From Diatrype stigma (taxonomy: Eukaryota > Ascomycota > Sordariomycetes > Xylariales > Diatrypaceae), in contig JAKJXP020000005.1 in assembly GCA_022225965.2 (NCBI GenBank), positions 620,001 to 684,000 on the forward strand: a DNA stretch of 64,000 nt, read 5' to 3'. Below the pieces are notes generated by a model. That model did no database searches and was not told the DNA's origin. It worked only from the letters and a program-made list of their open reading frames with translations. Below, piece by piece: positions 25,537 through 37,225 of this stretch (positions within the stretch are counted from its first letter, which is position 1; the number at the start of each line of letters is the position of its first letter). Made by a program: the position numbers and the translations under genes.

Positions 25537-27034
25537 TCAGAGGGCATAGCACTGCCCCCAATAGTGTTGAGACCCAATGGCGTGGGATAATGTCTTTCCT
25601 TGCCAGATGACGCCCCCGAAAGAAAGCCTATCCAACATGTTTTTGTGTAATGGGCGGCAGACGGGAACTCCTATGCAAATCATGGTCACAGCTATCTCAG
25701 CAGCGGACCAGACTATGAGCCCAACGGTATCCTCTGAACCAAGCCTGTTAGTACGAGACTAAAACATAAGGGGGGGTTCATACTCCTGCTCCATGTCAGT
25801 AGGTACACATAATATGACCGGTCTATTCCGTCCATGAGACAGGTATGTGGGGTGGGAGGTAATCGAGAAATGATATAAGGGAGTTAGACTCTGTGGGCTT
25901 GTTAGCTAGTGATGCGAAAGAGCTTCAGAGAAATAGGAATGCAGGACCGGCCTGGTACGTACAACAGGTAGTTATCTCCGGACATCCCAGCCACTTCAAA
26001 CGTCCTCTTGATCCCACAAGCGCCAGCACTTCAACCACCCAAGAGTTAGTTATAGCAGGCCAACCCATTGGTGAGTAGTACTTACATGATGCCCATGCTC
26101 ATGCCGCTGAGGATTGTGCCCTTCTCTCGAGGGTTTATTTCTAGTTGGAATATGAAGAACCAAGGGAAGATGGCGAAAAAGAAGTCTACCACGACGCATG
26201 TCGCTTGGTCAAACCGTATGTAAGTAGATATTCGTCTTGGAGTGCTAATGGCGCGTGACGTAAGAACTCACAGCTTAGCAAAGTTGACACGGGGGTCGCG
26301 TCGATCTGACAGTAACCACCTGGGATGCGTTTGTCCCAGAAGTACGCCGGTGGGGTGCATCTGCCGTAGATTAGGATCATGAATCCAGGAGTAAAATGAC
26401 ACGAGGGTCCAATTCTGTTCGCTGTAACAGGGACGCGAGATTACTAACTGTAATTAACGTGGATGTTAGACTACTGGAGAGAGAAAATGAGACAATAAGG
26501 CAAGCCAGTTGCACTAACCTGGAACCAGAAAACGAAAGCCGTCGAGATCGATATCCCCATGAGAATCAACATAGCCGCCCATATAGCCACAAAGTTCCAA
26601 CGTGTCCCAGCAAGCCGCAGCAGGAATAGACCCAATGACCACTTAGCAACGGCCATCCCGAAGACAGCGGCCGTCTGTCCCATTGCCTGCCAAAACAGAG
26701 CCTTGGCTTGGTCGTCTCCGTCTGGTATATCCCACATGTTCTGGCCGAAGTCATGCATCGCGGAGAGAGTCATGAAGATCGTGTAGAGTAAGAAAAGAAC
26801 CTGGTCGAAGTTGTAGTTCATGTCAACATATATTGGGTCACAGGCGGGGTGGTTGTTTCGCTCAGTATCTACACTCACGAAGGCAAGCTTATACACATGG
26901 TCATCAATGCCGTATCCCTTGACGACCACAAGGCGTGTATAGGTACGCAGTATGACGAAGGCAAAGGATACGGCCGTCAGTACCCACATTGCCGGGACTG
27001 CCTTTGTACCATCGCCGCCGATTCCGATGGACAT
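25537..27034 (-). pseudogene. PTH11-like seven-helix membrane protein (fungal rhodopsin domain), frame disrupted
   Basis: Six collinear exon blocks are read: 27034-26879, 26800-26519, 26360-26273, 26203-26086, 26028-25963 and 25744-25537. They give MWVLTAVSFAFVILRTYTRL, GYGIDDHVYKLAF|VLFLLY, MWDIPDGDDQAKALFWQAMG, CTPPAYFWDKRIPGGYCQ, VVVDFFFAIFPWFFIFQLEI, AGACGIKRTFEVAGMSGDNY and DTVGLIVWSAAEIAVTMICI. This is the order of a fungal rhodopsin-domain (PTH11/SAT4-type) integral membrane protein; PTH11 itself is a surface-sensing receptor of Magnaporthe. Most introns have good signals (GTGAGT, GTAAGT, TACTAACAG). The join between block 2 (ending FWFQ at GTTAGT) and block 3 cannot be made in frame: no acceptor restores CTPP without a stop or shift. 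The C-terminus after CRPLHKNMLDRLSFGG is also unclear. It is either a decaying gene or one with a non-standard splice. Confidence 0.65.
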
Positions 27035-27466
27035 TTGGGTTGGAACTGTAGGGTATGCCTTATATCTCGGGCGGTGTCGAAGAGGAGCACGTGCCGATAA
27101 GAGTAGCAGAGCAGCAGGTAAAGCGCTACCGCAAGTAGAATACCAGCTTCTGTTTTAGAGAAACTACAGAACTCATTGGTGTAAGTCCTCAAGGGCTACA
27201 CGCAGCGTAGAGGAAGAAGGACGGAGTGCGCTTCCCATGAACGGGTAACCTGGAAACTGGAAACATCTCAACTGCAACATGACGCGCTTGAAGGATAGGA
27301 TTCCTCTTGGTGCAATTGGTTAGTCTAGGTACTAGACTAAAGACACAGGCCTGTCAATCGGCATTTTGCTGATGCAACGATGCCCGTCACCCCATTGCCT
27401 TTTCTGGGCGAGAGGAGCCGCAACACATCCAGGGGGTCAACCCACTCCCCCCTCATCCACGAACCA

Positions 27467-27562
27467 CCATCGTGGAGTGGTGTGGGCGGACTCCACGATT
27501 GTCTAGACTCATGTGGCTAGAGATGGACGTTGGTGTCCACATGTGGACACCAGTGGACACCA
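27467..27562. repeat. Palindromic cluster upstream of the PTH11-like locus
   Basis: Two inverted repeats lie about 430-530 bp upstream of the ATG at 27034. One is a stem of ATCGTGGAGT and ACTCCACGAT around a 12-base loop (27469-27500). The other is a perfect 22-bp palindrome TGGTGTCCAC/ATGTGGACACCA (27531-27552), followed by a further half-site GTGGACACCA (27553-27562). Such dyads are typical of dimeric regulator sites, but no factor is identified. Confidence 0.6.
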
Positions 27563-29110
27563 GAGGTTCAAGAAGCTCTGAAGCTAGCATAACGGTTAAC
27601 TGTGTAATGATTAGTGCGCCTTGTCAGATTTGAGATGAAATTGCGAATCTACAGTAGCACGTGGAAAGGTCGTGGCTTGTGCGCAATGACCCCAGTATCT
27701 TGTCGAGACGGTAGGACAGCCGAAGCCTAGCTGGAAACTTATTAATGCGTCCCCCGAGACTCGGCGAACATCATGCCTTCGACGAGTCCAATATCCTCGA
27801 CGAAAACCCTTGAAACTGAACGTCACTTACCCCGGCAGCTGAGGCTATAGCGGTAGTTACGCTTTTGAGACCACATGGGAGTAGTCATATACTCAGAGGC
27901 CAGCCAGACCATAACTGTCGAGCTGCGGGCACCCAATCCACCATCTTCCCATGTATGCTTGGGTTTATCGATATTCTATGAGCGCCAACTGTACCGACAT
28001 TACATTCCAGCCAACACCGCCGTGGGCATGTCCCCCTTACGTTGCTGGGCGCAACAAGACGTGAACGATAATGGGGCATTGAACTTCACGCCTGGTAGTG
28101 GCAGGCCGTTGGTCTGCCTGGGCTGGGCTGCTACGTGGCGTAGCCCGAGAAGTACACTACGAGGCGATGGCGAGCCTGGTGGCGAACTTCAAGGGGCGAG
28201 CTTGCGTGCCGGCGTGGACACCCGGCGGTAACGGGGGAAGTGGGAAGTGGGAAGTGGGAAGTGGCGGATGGGGCGCAGGAGATGAGCTAGTAGAGGTTGG
28301 CTGGTTCAGAAGGTTCGAATAACAATCGGGACCTATATTGAAATTGGGAGAGGAAAAGGGGGAGAAAGGGCGATAGGGCTGGCTGTAGATATGGAACAAG
28401 TAGCATGGTGAGGTAGGTTGTGTTATATCGTGCATGTTTCCGGACCAGGCGTTATGTCATACAACACGATAGGGGCAACTGGCTTAGGGATGTGAAGACA
28501 GAACGATATACAGTAATATACATCTTTCAGGGGCTGACAAGTGGATTATTTCCCAGCGCGGAATAGTATAGTACAACACCCCCCCCCCCCCCCCCTTCTC
28601 TCCACACGCGCCCCTGCCAAAGGAAGGGGACAGGAGGCAATTAGGCGATCCGACGATACCAAACAAAGCCCGATGATACTCACTCATTGCACACCACCAC
28701 ATTGAAGGCCTGCGAATTCTGAATTTGCCATTCCCATTACTCCTTCCTACCTCACCTGTACATACATGCATCACCATCTCGTTAGTAAGAGGACGGAGGC
28801 GAGGCCTATCTATCTAGATGAAAGTAAATAGAACCAAACCGACCAAAGCTCGTTCCCCTTCCATCCAAAACCAAACCAAAGGATGAAATGTTCGTAATGC
28901 GTGCATGCATGCATGTATGGCGTGGCACAAATACCTCCATCCATCCCGTCTATCTACCAGCTAACCAACCAACCTACCTGCCTACCTACCGCACCCCCCT
29001 CCACCTGTCCCAGAAAACCAAAAGGGAAGAGACATCCTTGGCCTGGACGCGCCTGGACAGAAGGAAAATCATGAGTTCACAGCTAACCAGCCACACTCCT
29101 TTTTTCATGA
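27563..29110. other. Gene-free stretch upstream of the PTH11-like locus and downstream of erj5
   Basis: No accepted gene. It contains a tandem repeat of GTGGGAAGT (about 28235-28262), a C17 run (28579-28595) and CT/CCTA-rich sequence at 28960-29000. Frames at 27875-28231 (+) and 28157-28435 (-) have no domain. Confidence 0.45.
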
Positions 29111-30706
29111 TCACCGCTTCTTGCTCCTCTTCTTGGCCTTGTTGCTGCTGCTGCTGCGCTGCGCCTGACTGCCGGTTGTCTTCGACTGCGGCTGCTGTGA
29201 CGGCTTCGCACCCAGGTCCTCGACGCTCTTGTCGAGCAGCTCGAAGTCCTCGGCCGAGTCGGTGCTGGGGGTGCGCTGGGCGCTGTCGGACGAGTCGTCG
29301 TCGATGATCTCCTCGCCAGAGGTGGCAGCGGTAGCAGCAGCGGCAGCGGTGGCGGCTTCTTCTTCCTCTACCTGCTCGTCTAGGTTATCCTCGCTCTTGG
29401 GCGAGGGGATGACCTTTCCGACGGTGGCGGCGTAGATCCAGAAAGGTAGCTTGAACAGCGCCGTGTCCCTGATGGTGGGCTGGGGCAGTTCGTTGAGCTG
29501 GTGTTGTTTCAAGGTTAGCTAGGGAACTCGTTTCCCTCTTCTTCTATTCGCACTCTTCAGATAGACTTGAGTCAGAACTTACGTCAAGCAGAAACTCTCC
29601 AACGTTACCGTCCTCGTCCTCCTGCTCTAGATATACGTCTCCGAGCGAATCCACGACCAGTACCTTCCCGTTCTCGGCCACAATCCTTTTCTTGGAACCA
29701 GTGGGCCCCGAGCCCTGAGCCTGCGAAACCGGCGTCGCGCTGCCGCTGGACGCCTGCTGCTGCACACCGCGACGTCTGGGGGCGGCACGACCCGCCCGCT
29801 TGCCCTCCTTGCCGCCCTCCTTGCGGGTCTCGCGCTCCTGCATGCGGCGCTGCTTGCGGTTGACGGGCATCGGGGGCAAGTCTTCGTCTCCCGCTGCTGC
29901 TGCCGGGGGAGGTGGAGCGGCGGCGGGGGCTCCGGTCTCCAGCCCCGGGATGGCCAAGTTGTCGCCCCAGGCGGCGTGGCGAGCAAACTTGATATAGCGC
30001 TCGACGAACTCGCGCTGGCGCTTCCAGCTCATGTACAGGGCGACGTAGTGAAAGCCGCCGCCGCCGACAATGAGGCAGCCGACGAGGACGGTGCCAAGCC
30101 CGGGTCGGTACCGGTTGTAGTAGTACTCGGTGCCCTTCCAGACGGGAAAGCCGTTGGCGAGGAAGTGGTCGTAACGAGCGCGGCCGGGGCCCTTGAGGAT
30201 GTTGCCGATAATGTTCATGCGCGACTGGCGCTCCCCGGCGGCCTTGATGGCGGCCTTGATCTCGGACTGCGTGGGCGGCTTCGCGACCGTCACGCCGGGC
30301 TTCCCGTCTTTCTTGTTTTTCTCCGCCGTCTTCTTGGCCTTGGCGCGCTCGGCCATCAGCTGCGACTTCACCTTGTCCGGGTGCAGGGCCTTGGACCGCT
30401 TGCGGACCGCCTTGTTGATCTCGTCCTGGCTGGCCGAGGGCGACACGTCGAGGAACTCGTAGAAGGTCATGTCGGCTCCTTCGTAGGTGGCAATCTCATC
30501 GCGCAAACGGAAGATCTCACGATCTGTCAGAGTTGGCATGTTAGCATTTAACGGATCGATCGATCGTTCGGTGTGGATAGATGCATGTCGGCCTTGACAT
30601 AAAAAAGAAAGGAATGGCAGCTGGCTCTCCTACCTTCTTTTGTCCACGCAGAAGTAAGGGGCGTCAATAGGGCAAGAAGCCCGAGTGATAGAGTGGACAA
30701 CCTCAT
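29111..30706 (-). CDS. erj5: ER membrane J-protein, Erj5-like
   Basis: Three exons, 30706-30634, 30523-29583 and 29497-29111, give 466 residues. Exon 1 encodes the signal peptide MRLSTLSLGLLALLTPLTSA. A 110-nt intron (GTAGGA...CTGACAG) joins it as SAWTKE|DREIFRLRDEIATYEG. A J domain follows (MTFYEFLDVSPSASQDEINK and ALHPDK, with the HPD motif that stimulates Hsp70 ATPase), then a membrane segment GTVLVGCLIVGGGGFHYVAL, a conserved YMSWKRQREFVERYI region and a long charged cytosolic tail. The last exon gives ELPQPTIRDTALFKLPFWIY. This is the layout of Erj5, an ER-resident partner of the BiP/Kar2 chaperone that helps protein folding and ER homeostasis. A start at 30539 would lose the signal peptide and is rejected. 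Confidence 0.93.
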
Positions 30707-32289
30707 CGTCGCATGCCCTGCTACGGGGGAGGGTTTCGTTGGCCGTTCTTTACACAGGAAGCACAACAATAATCCAAGCCAAACTTCGACCAAAAAGATA
30801 TCAGGTTGACCCGAAGGAACTTTTAGAAGTGTCGGGACTGGTTGATTAGAGCTGTCAGAAAGAACCCGACAGGACGGGCGCTCTCAAACCAGTGATTATT
30901 TTTGGAATATCGGTTGCCGCTGTTTGTGGACTCCGGAGGCAACTGTGGTTGATCACAGTCACAACCACGACGTTTGAAGCTTTTTTTCTTTTTTTCCTGC
31001 TCTTGTGCTTTTGGAATTCCGGTGTTTCCTCATTCGTCATCCATGTCAATTGCAAGGTGTCGCTTTCTTCGTTGTAGCAGTCCGTCAGCCTGTAAGGGCC
31101 TGAGGATTGGGGGCGATGGGGGCAAGATTGGGGAAAGAGGAGACGCTAATCGATTTGTGGTATGGCTTTCGTTTTGAGCTCCTATCGATAATCCCGTCGT
31201 TACGGCAGCAGAGCAGTCGAGGCCGTCTTAGCTGTCGGTATTATTAGGTAAGTACTTCGTACCTGGGTATGTAACTCTTCCCCCCGGTGCAACTTGGGCG
31301 AGCTTATTTTAGGTTCTGATCCCATCTCCATGCTTTTCGGTTTTAGGTAAGCACCCAGACACCCTGGGCAGATGGCACTTGCAGCTTCGAAGTTCAACCT
31401 CGGTCAGCACCTGCCATGAAGGCCCAATCAATACCTAGGTACCGTAGTTAGGACGTGAAGGGACTCTCTTTTCTTCGGCAGTCGCGAGTCCAACTACATG
31501 ATTTATTGAGTGATCTTAGCGTAGTTAAAGGAGGCAAGGCTTTTCTCTCCTGGAACCTGGAGGTTTTAGCAATTCTAGGAGTCCAGGGAGTCCATAGAAA
31601 TTGTATCAATTGACGTTTAAGTTATTCGCAGTCAGGACAGTTCAAGCCATGAAGCCAGAGCTACGCGGAAAACATAAACTATCTAACCTCTGTGACTGTG
31701 GTCACTGCCGATGGGAAAGATAACATCGTCGTATTCGCCTTGTTCCCCTACATAACGCATTCACGTTCAGTCGTTATCGGTTTCCCTGCTCCTACTCGCC
31801 CACAACAGTGGTAGGCCCCTCATATGGTCTGGAGCTTACTATTGACAACGACCCTTCGGGAGTGACTACTCAGGGTGCTGTAACGCCGTTGGGACTGCTA
31901 AGTACCTAAAGTCCGGGGTATATCGACGACTATGCCCGTCCTGGGTAATTCACGAGCGGATCAACTACCGAGATGCGGGGGATATGTGACTCGCTTATGA
32001 TTATTGCCATAGTGAATATTACCGGATAGCTATGGCTGTGGCCGTCCTACTCCAACTGTAGCGTCGAATCATAACCCTATGCAGAGAGAGCATGGGGTAC
32101 AAGTGCCTGGGGTGAGTTGATGAGACAAGTTGAAAGAACCGCTGTTACGGAGCCAGCTGCTTGTCCTGTCAGTTATAAGACCTCTCTCTCGCCAGTCTTC
32201 TTTTCGTCATGCATTCCGCTGGCACTGCTTCTCCGCGTCGCTGTATACCGCCCCCTACGCCGTGACGCGTAACCCCGACTGACACCACC
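30707..32289. other. 1.6-kb divergent intergenic region between erj5 and the sugar transporter
   Basis: No accepted gene. A poly-pyrimidine run TTTTTTTCTTTTTTTCCTGC lies near 30980-31000. Small frames (30855-31397) have no features. Confidence 0.45.
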
Positions 32290-34249
32290 ATGGCGAAGGT
32301 TGACAAGCTACCAGAGACCTCCCTGTGGGCCAATTGGAAATGTCTTGTCATCTGCGCCGCCGTCGCCATAGCCAACATGCAGTACGGCCTCGACTCCTCC
32401 GTCATGGCTTCCCTTCAGGCCATGCCGGGCTTTCTCGCCGTGTTCGGATACGAAGACCCCAGCCAGCCCGGGGTATACGCGATCGAGGTAAGGTGTGGAT
32501 TGCAAGAAACTGCTCAGCCAATTGATTCGCACTCCGAGCGAAGATTGGCTAACCCTTGGTATCGCAGAGGACATTCCAGCAGCTGATCGGCTCTTTGCTG
32601 ACGCTCGGCGCATTCATCTCTTCGCTGGTCGCAGGGGCCTTCGCCCACTTCTTCGGGCGTAGGACAGCTCTCTGGCTGGCCTGCGTCTTGAACGTCATTG
32701 CGTGTGCGATTCAGATCGGAACCGACAATAAGATCGCAGTCTATATAGGCCGCTTGGTACTTGGACTGGCCAATGGGTTCCTGGTTACCTTCAGTAATAT
32801 CTACACCGCTGAGGCGGCTCCGGCACATCTACGTGCTGTCATGGTATGGCTGTGTCCTAGTTTTCTTCGGCATCCTCCTTGGTTTTTGCCCGGGGATAGG
32901 ATCAAGAACATACATTAACCACTTCATTAACCATGAATAGGTGGCTATGTTCTCCGAATGGGTTAACATTGGCAGCATCGTGGGGGCCGCCGTCACCAAC
33001 TCCACCAAGTACCGCATGGACAAGGCATCCTACCAAATTCCTCTTGCGACTCTTTTTGTTGTCCCAGCAGTTCTCACGGTGGTATTGTTCTTCGTTCCCG
33101 AGTCACCTCGGTACCTTTTGTACAGAGGCAACGAAAAAGCAGCCAGGAAGGCCTTGGATACATTAAGGGGTGATGCGTTAAAACCCGAGGAGCTACAATT
33201 GGAATGGGTCGAGATGGCCAAGGGCATCGAAGAAGAAAAGCGAATGGTTCATACCGTTGGTCCGTTAGATATGTTCAGAGGTACGCGGCACTTGCTTTCT
33301 CATTTGCTTGTTTCTGATTGATGATTTGGCGTAATTCGCCATGAGATACTAACCACCGATGCCACGATGACAGGAACTGAGCTCAGACGCACACTCCTCT
33401 GCTGTGGAGTCCTCGCGACGCAGACGGGCGCCGGGTCCTGGTTCATCATCAGCTATGCGACGTACTTCATGACGGTGGCGGGCGTGTCAACGGACGACGC
33501 GTTCAAGTTCTCCGTCATGAACACGTGCCTGGGCCTAATCGGCGTCAACATTGGAATCTACCTGATGCGGCACGTCATGGGCCGGCGCACCATCCTGATG
33601 ACGGGCGCTGTCGTCCAGGCGTGCATGATGCTCGGCCTGGCCGTCTCGGCCACCGTCGCCCCCGGAACCGAGGCCGCCCGCCGCTGCGTCATCGCCTTCA
33701 CCGGCCTGTACATCTGCAGCTACAACATGCTCGTCGGCGACGCCACCTACCCCACCGCCACCGAGATGGTCAGCACCCGCCTGCGGTCTTGGTCCGTCGG
33801 CTCTGCTATCAGCCTCGGCTACTTCCTCGCCTGGCTTACTGGCTTCTGCTCTCCGTACTTCATCAACCCCGAGAATCTAAATTGGGTAAGCCTTCCGCTT
33901 GCCTGCTTGCTTTTCCTTTTGTGTCTTTCCCATTCCGTTTGCCTTTTCTGAAGTTTTCGCTAACTACCCTGTTACGAAACCCCAGGGCGCGAAATATGGC
34001 TACATCTGGGCCGGTTCGAACTTCTGCTGCTTCGTGTTCTTCTACCTCTTCGTGCCCGAGACGAAGGGCCGCACGCTCGAGGAGATCGACGAGCTCTTTG
34101 CCAACCGAGTCTCGGTGCGCAACTTCAAAAAGTTCAAGACCGCCATCATGGAGGAGGCACTAAGAGACGTGAACAAGGGAAAGGAGGAAGGAGTCGGCAC
34201 CCCTCAATACCGAGAGGTGGAGCATAGCGTTGCCGAGGATAAGGCGTAG
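32290..34249 (+). CDS. MFS sugar transporter (sugar porter family)
   Basis: Five exons, 32290-32487, 32568-32843, 32941-33280, 33374-33885 and 33986-34249, give 529 residues. All four introns are GT-AG, 80-100 nt long, and the frame is kept throughout. Family signatures are clear: FFGRRTALW after TM2; RLVLGLANGFLVTFSNIYTA with PAHLRAVM in TM4-5; the mid-loop PESPRYLLYRGNEKAARKAL; GRRTILMTGAVVQA after TM8; and PETKGRTLEEIDELFANRV after TM12. Twelve helices are expected. The protein should import a sugar across the plasma membrane by proton symport. The QYGLDSSVMASLQAMPGFLAVF start resembles disaccharide and hexose permeases of the fungal sugar porter group, but the substrate is not determined. 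The C-terminal tail is short, without a glucose-sensor extension. Confidence 0.93.
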
Positions 34250-36511
34250 GAGAGTTTACCAGTGTTGTGTTTCCGATCCAAGTACACACATATTGTGGTG
34301 TTGTTGATTCTCCCACAACGTCACTTCGTCAGGAGACGCTTGCCGGTTAAAGCATGGGCGGAGATTAGAGATTCGGCCAGCACGAAGTATATATCGTCAT
34401 ATATGAAAGTGCACCGCCAGCCTGGTCAAGTTGTCCAGTTATGTCCACCAGCTTCGTGATACGCGAGCATACAAAACGACCTGTCAAAGCACCCGGTCTT
34501 GGCTTGGCGGGCGGGTGCCCGGTCCTCTCCTTGGCGGAGTAAATAAGGGGGTCTTCGGCTCCGGACGCCAAGGAAGTTCCCTGGTGAGGCAAAGTATTGC
34601 TGAGTTTCATATAACCACTAGAGAGGGAAGGACGAAATGCGCTCATTTCTACAACAGGTATTTAAGAACTTATGGACCCAATATAGCCACTTCCTTGAAG
34701 TCTTGACAACGATTGGCATGTTATACTTTCCTATACCATAACCAGCCGAGTTGAACTGGATATCCGGTCTGCGATTGAAGTGTTGAATAGGTAATCTAAA
34801 GTCTCGTTTCAACCTCGACCACGTTGAGCCATTCAGCTGAGGCGTCCCTCCCCCCCCCCTAAAGCTGACTCGCATATTCTGCCAAGCCCGCAAGCACCAT
34901 CACCATTACCTCGCAGGTGCCCGCCCCTATATGGAAAACGGTCACGCCAGTCGAGTCAATCTAGGAAAGGGTCACTTGTAGCTATCAGTCGAGACATTTT
35001 AATGGTGATTAACGTACGAGAAACAGAGCCAGACATATCCAAACTATCAGCCTCCTATGCTTTGGGCCCTCCTGAGTGATTGTTAAGAAACTCTTTGCGC
35101 ATTTTTTATTACACACAGGAGTATTACAGAGATTTCATATTGTGGCATTTCAGAATGGACTTAGGTGAGTCCCTCCTAGCTATATCGAAATTTGTGATCT
35201 TAACTGCAAGTCTTCAGTTCATCGTATACAGATTGTGACTGTGGGTGTCAAAGTACTATGCATAAATATCTAAGGTCAATGATTTTCGGAGACACCACGT
35301 TGCACTCTACACCGTTATTCAACTCTATATGATTTGGATGGATGTTTTCAGGTTCAGATCCATTGGTGCACATCCACTACTAGATCGATATAAGATATGA
35401 CGATTGCTACTAAGGTGGCCTTCACTACACAGCTAGGGGACTTGACGCAGTTGTGCCTCTCGTGCAGTTGGGGAAATTTGATTGCAGTCCTCTACAGTGG
35501 ATTGACTACATGACTACTCGAAGAGTTAAGTTCGTTCCACCAAGGTATCTGTACTCCTTATGGTGGAGGGAAACCGGGATACGTAGCTTAGCTAATAATA
35601 TGGGAGTATCGCACCACGTGGCTATAACTTACAGCAAGTGATGGTATCTGATGGTCATTGAGTTGATGTCATATCACTGGGACTCTGTGATAAGGTTGGG
35701 CTGTACTTCGAGTTCAGATATCTCAGGCAACATCAATATTACTGGTGATCTAATTGCATCTGGGAGTGCCATCACCAAGCAATCGGGAATCTACGCAATG
35801 TAAAAGGCCAGGTGAAACCCAAGTAGCCGTAGTTCCCAGATCAGATACCTTGGATATGATCACTGATTACATAAGTTAGATCTCAGGATATCTCCCATAT
35901 GGTTGCGTTGTCAAAATAATTCCGCAAGTAGAAAGGTCGCAAATCAGATCAAGCATGTACTTCGATACTTCTGATCGTAAGTAGGCATTTCATATGGTAT
36001 AAAGGACCCCTAAGGAAGGAACGTACCTTTAATCACATAGGCATTTGCAAATAATCCGCACGCACGTGGAATCAATGGAGATACAAAGGTACCTAGGTAC
36101 ATACAATAGGTAAAAATCTGTGATTTCAGCGAAGTGTCCCAAAAGGGGAAATCGTATGCTACAGTGTCAAGAGATCTAATAATGCCACGAAGAATCTAGG
36201 GGGTACAAAGGCTTTGTACACAGGTGAATTGGTCCTTTACGTGGTGGTGTTGAGGCCACTTGCTGATCCTGCGCTCTGATTGGCTGATGAGGGGGTTTAG
36301 GGGGGAGCATATGCCAACTACACTCGTTAGGTGGGCCAATCAGAAGCGGCCTATCTGGTACACGGCTGGTTCTCCTAACCAGGCTGCATAATGTCACCAC
36401 TGCAATCAGGAAAAAGATACCTGCACATTCTACATATGGTATGTCTTCTGGTATGGCCTAATGCGGAAACAGGTTACTGATTGTAATCCAATTCCTGCCC
36501 CCCCGAAAAAC

Positions 36512-36519
36512 TATAAATA
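36512..36519 (+). promoter_or_regulatory. Orphan TATA box with pyrimidine-rich leader
   Basis: TATAAATA is followed within 30-60 bp by CCTTCCCCCCACCC and CTGTTCCCTTTCCCTTCTTC, and then about 200 bp of CT-rich, repeated sequence (CCACTCCCGATTACG twice, near 36667 and 36724). CCAAT motifs in both orientations lie 180-240 bp upstream. It looks like a complete pol II promoter and leader, but no ORF follows. An LTR or a long non-coding RNA promoter is possible. Confidence 0.4.
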
Positions 36520-37176
36520 CCTGCCTTCCCCCCACCCAAAGACCTGTTCCCTTTCCCTTCTTCATCATCGACCTTGACGACTCTCAGCGACTTTCTCGAC
36601 CACAGTCTCAACGGCACTACTCGCAATACTTGAGACCTCCCACACTTTCAACAGCTCTCTCAACGCCACTCCCGATTACGTTCGCTCGATCACGCCTCTC
36701 ACGCTTACTGTCGCCCTAACACGCCACTCCCGATTACGGTCTCCCGCATACGAGTTCAGCACCACATACCGGCGATACTTTTGGGCTTTGGCTACTTGGT
36801 GGACGCCTACGGGCAACTAACTTATCATGATACCACCACCCCACCGGAACCTTGACGTAATAGTCAAGAGCAGAGTAACTTCATAACATCACCTGCTCGA
36901 GGGTTCCTAGATTAATGTTACCCTTTCATTGGGACAAGGTCGATCTGATCCCGGTCTACTGAAAAGCCACTTGGACTTAATACGTGCCATCTAGGTGATG
37001 GTATTCCAGCAGGGTTGAGATTCCTACAATAATGTTCCCTCATTTGGGACGTGGACATGGGAGTTTAATGCTGCTTGGCTCCATACGTGGACATGCCTTG
37101 TACTGACGAATTCCGCGAAGGTTTAGAAGGGGGCGTCCTACAATCCTAGATAGCTATTTTTTTTATTTGTCACCTG

Positions 37177-37225
37177 TTGACTTGATGGTGGCTTGTTGAC
37201 TTGATGGTGGCTTGTTGACTTGATG
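37177..37225. repeat. 19-bp tandem repeat, 2.6 copies
   Basis: Copies of TTGACTTGATGGTGGCTTG start at 37177 and 37196, with a partial copy at 37215. Confidence 0.85.

Noticed and set aside
28311..28322. B-box-like GGTTCGAATAA
   Set aside because: Not flanked by a foldable T-stem or acceptor stem; no tRNA can be drawn.
36262..37149. Solo LTR bounded by TGCGCT and CCTACA with a 4-bp ATCC repeat
   Set aside because: The 4-bp match is too short to trust and no second LTR copy is present in the window; kept only as a hypothesis under the orphan promoter.
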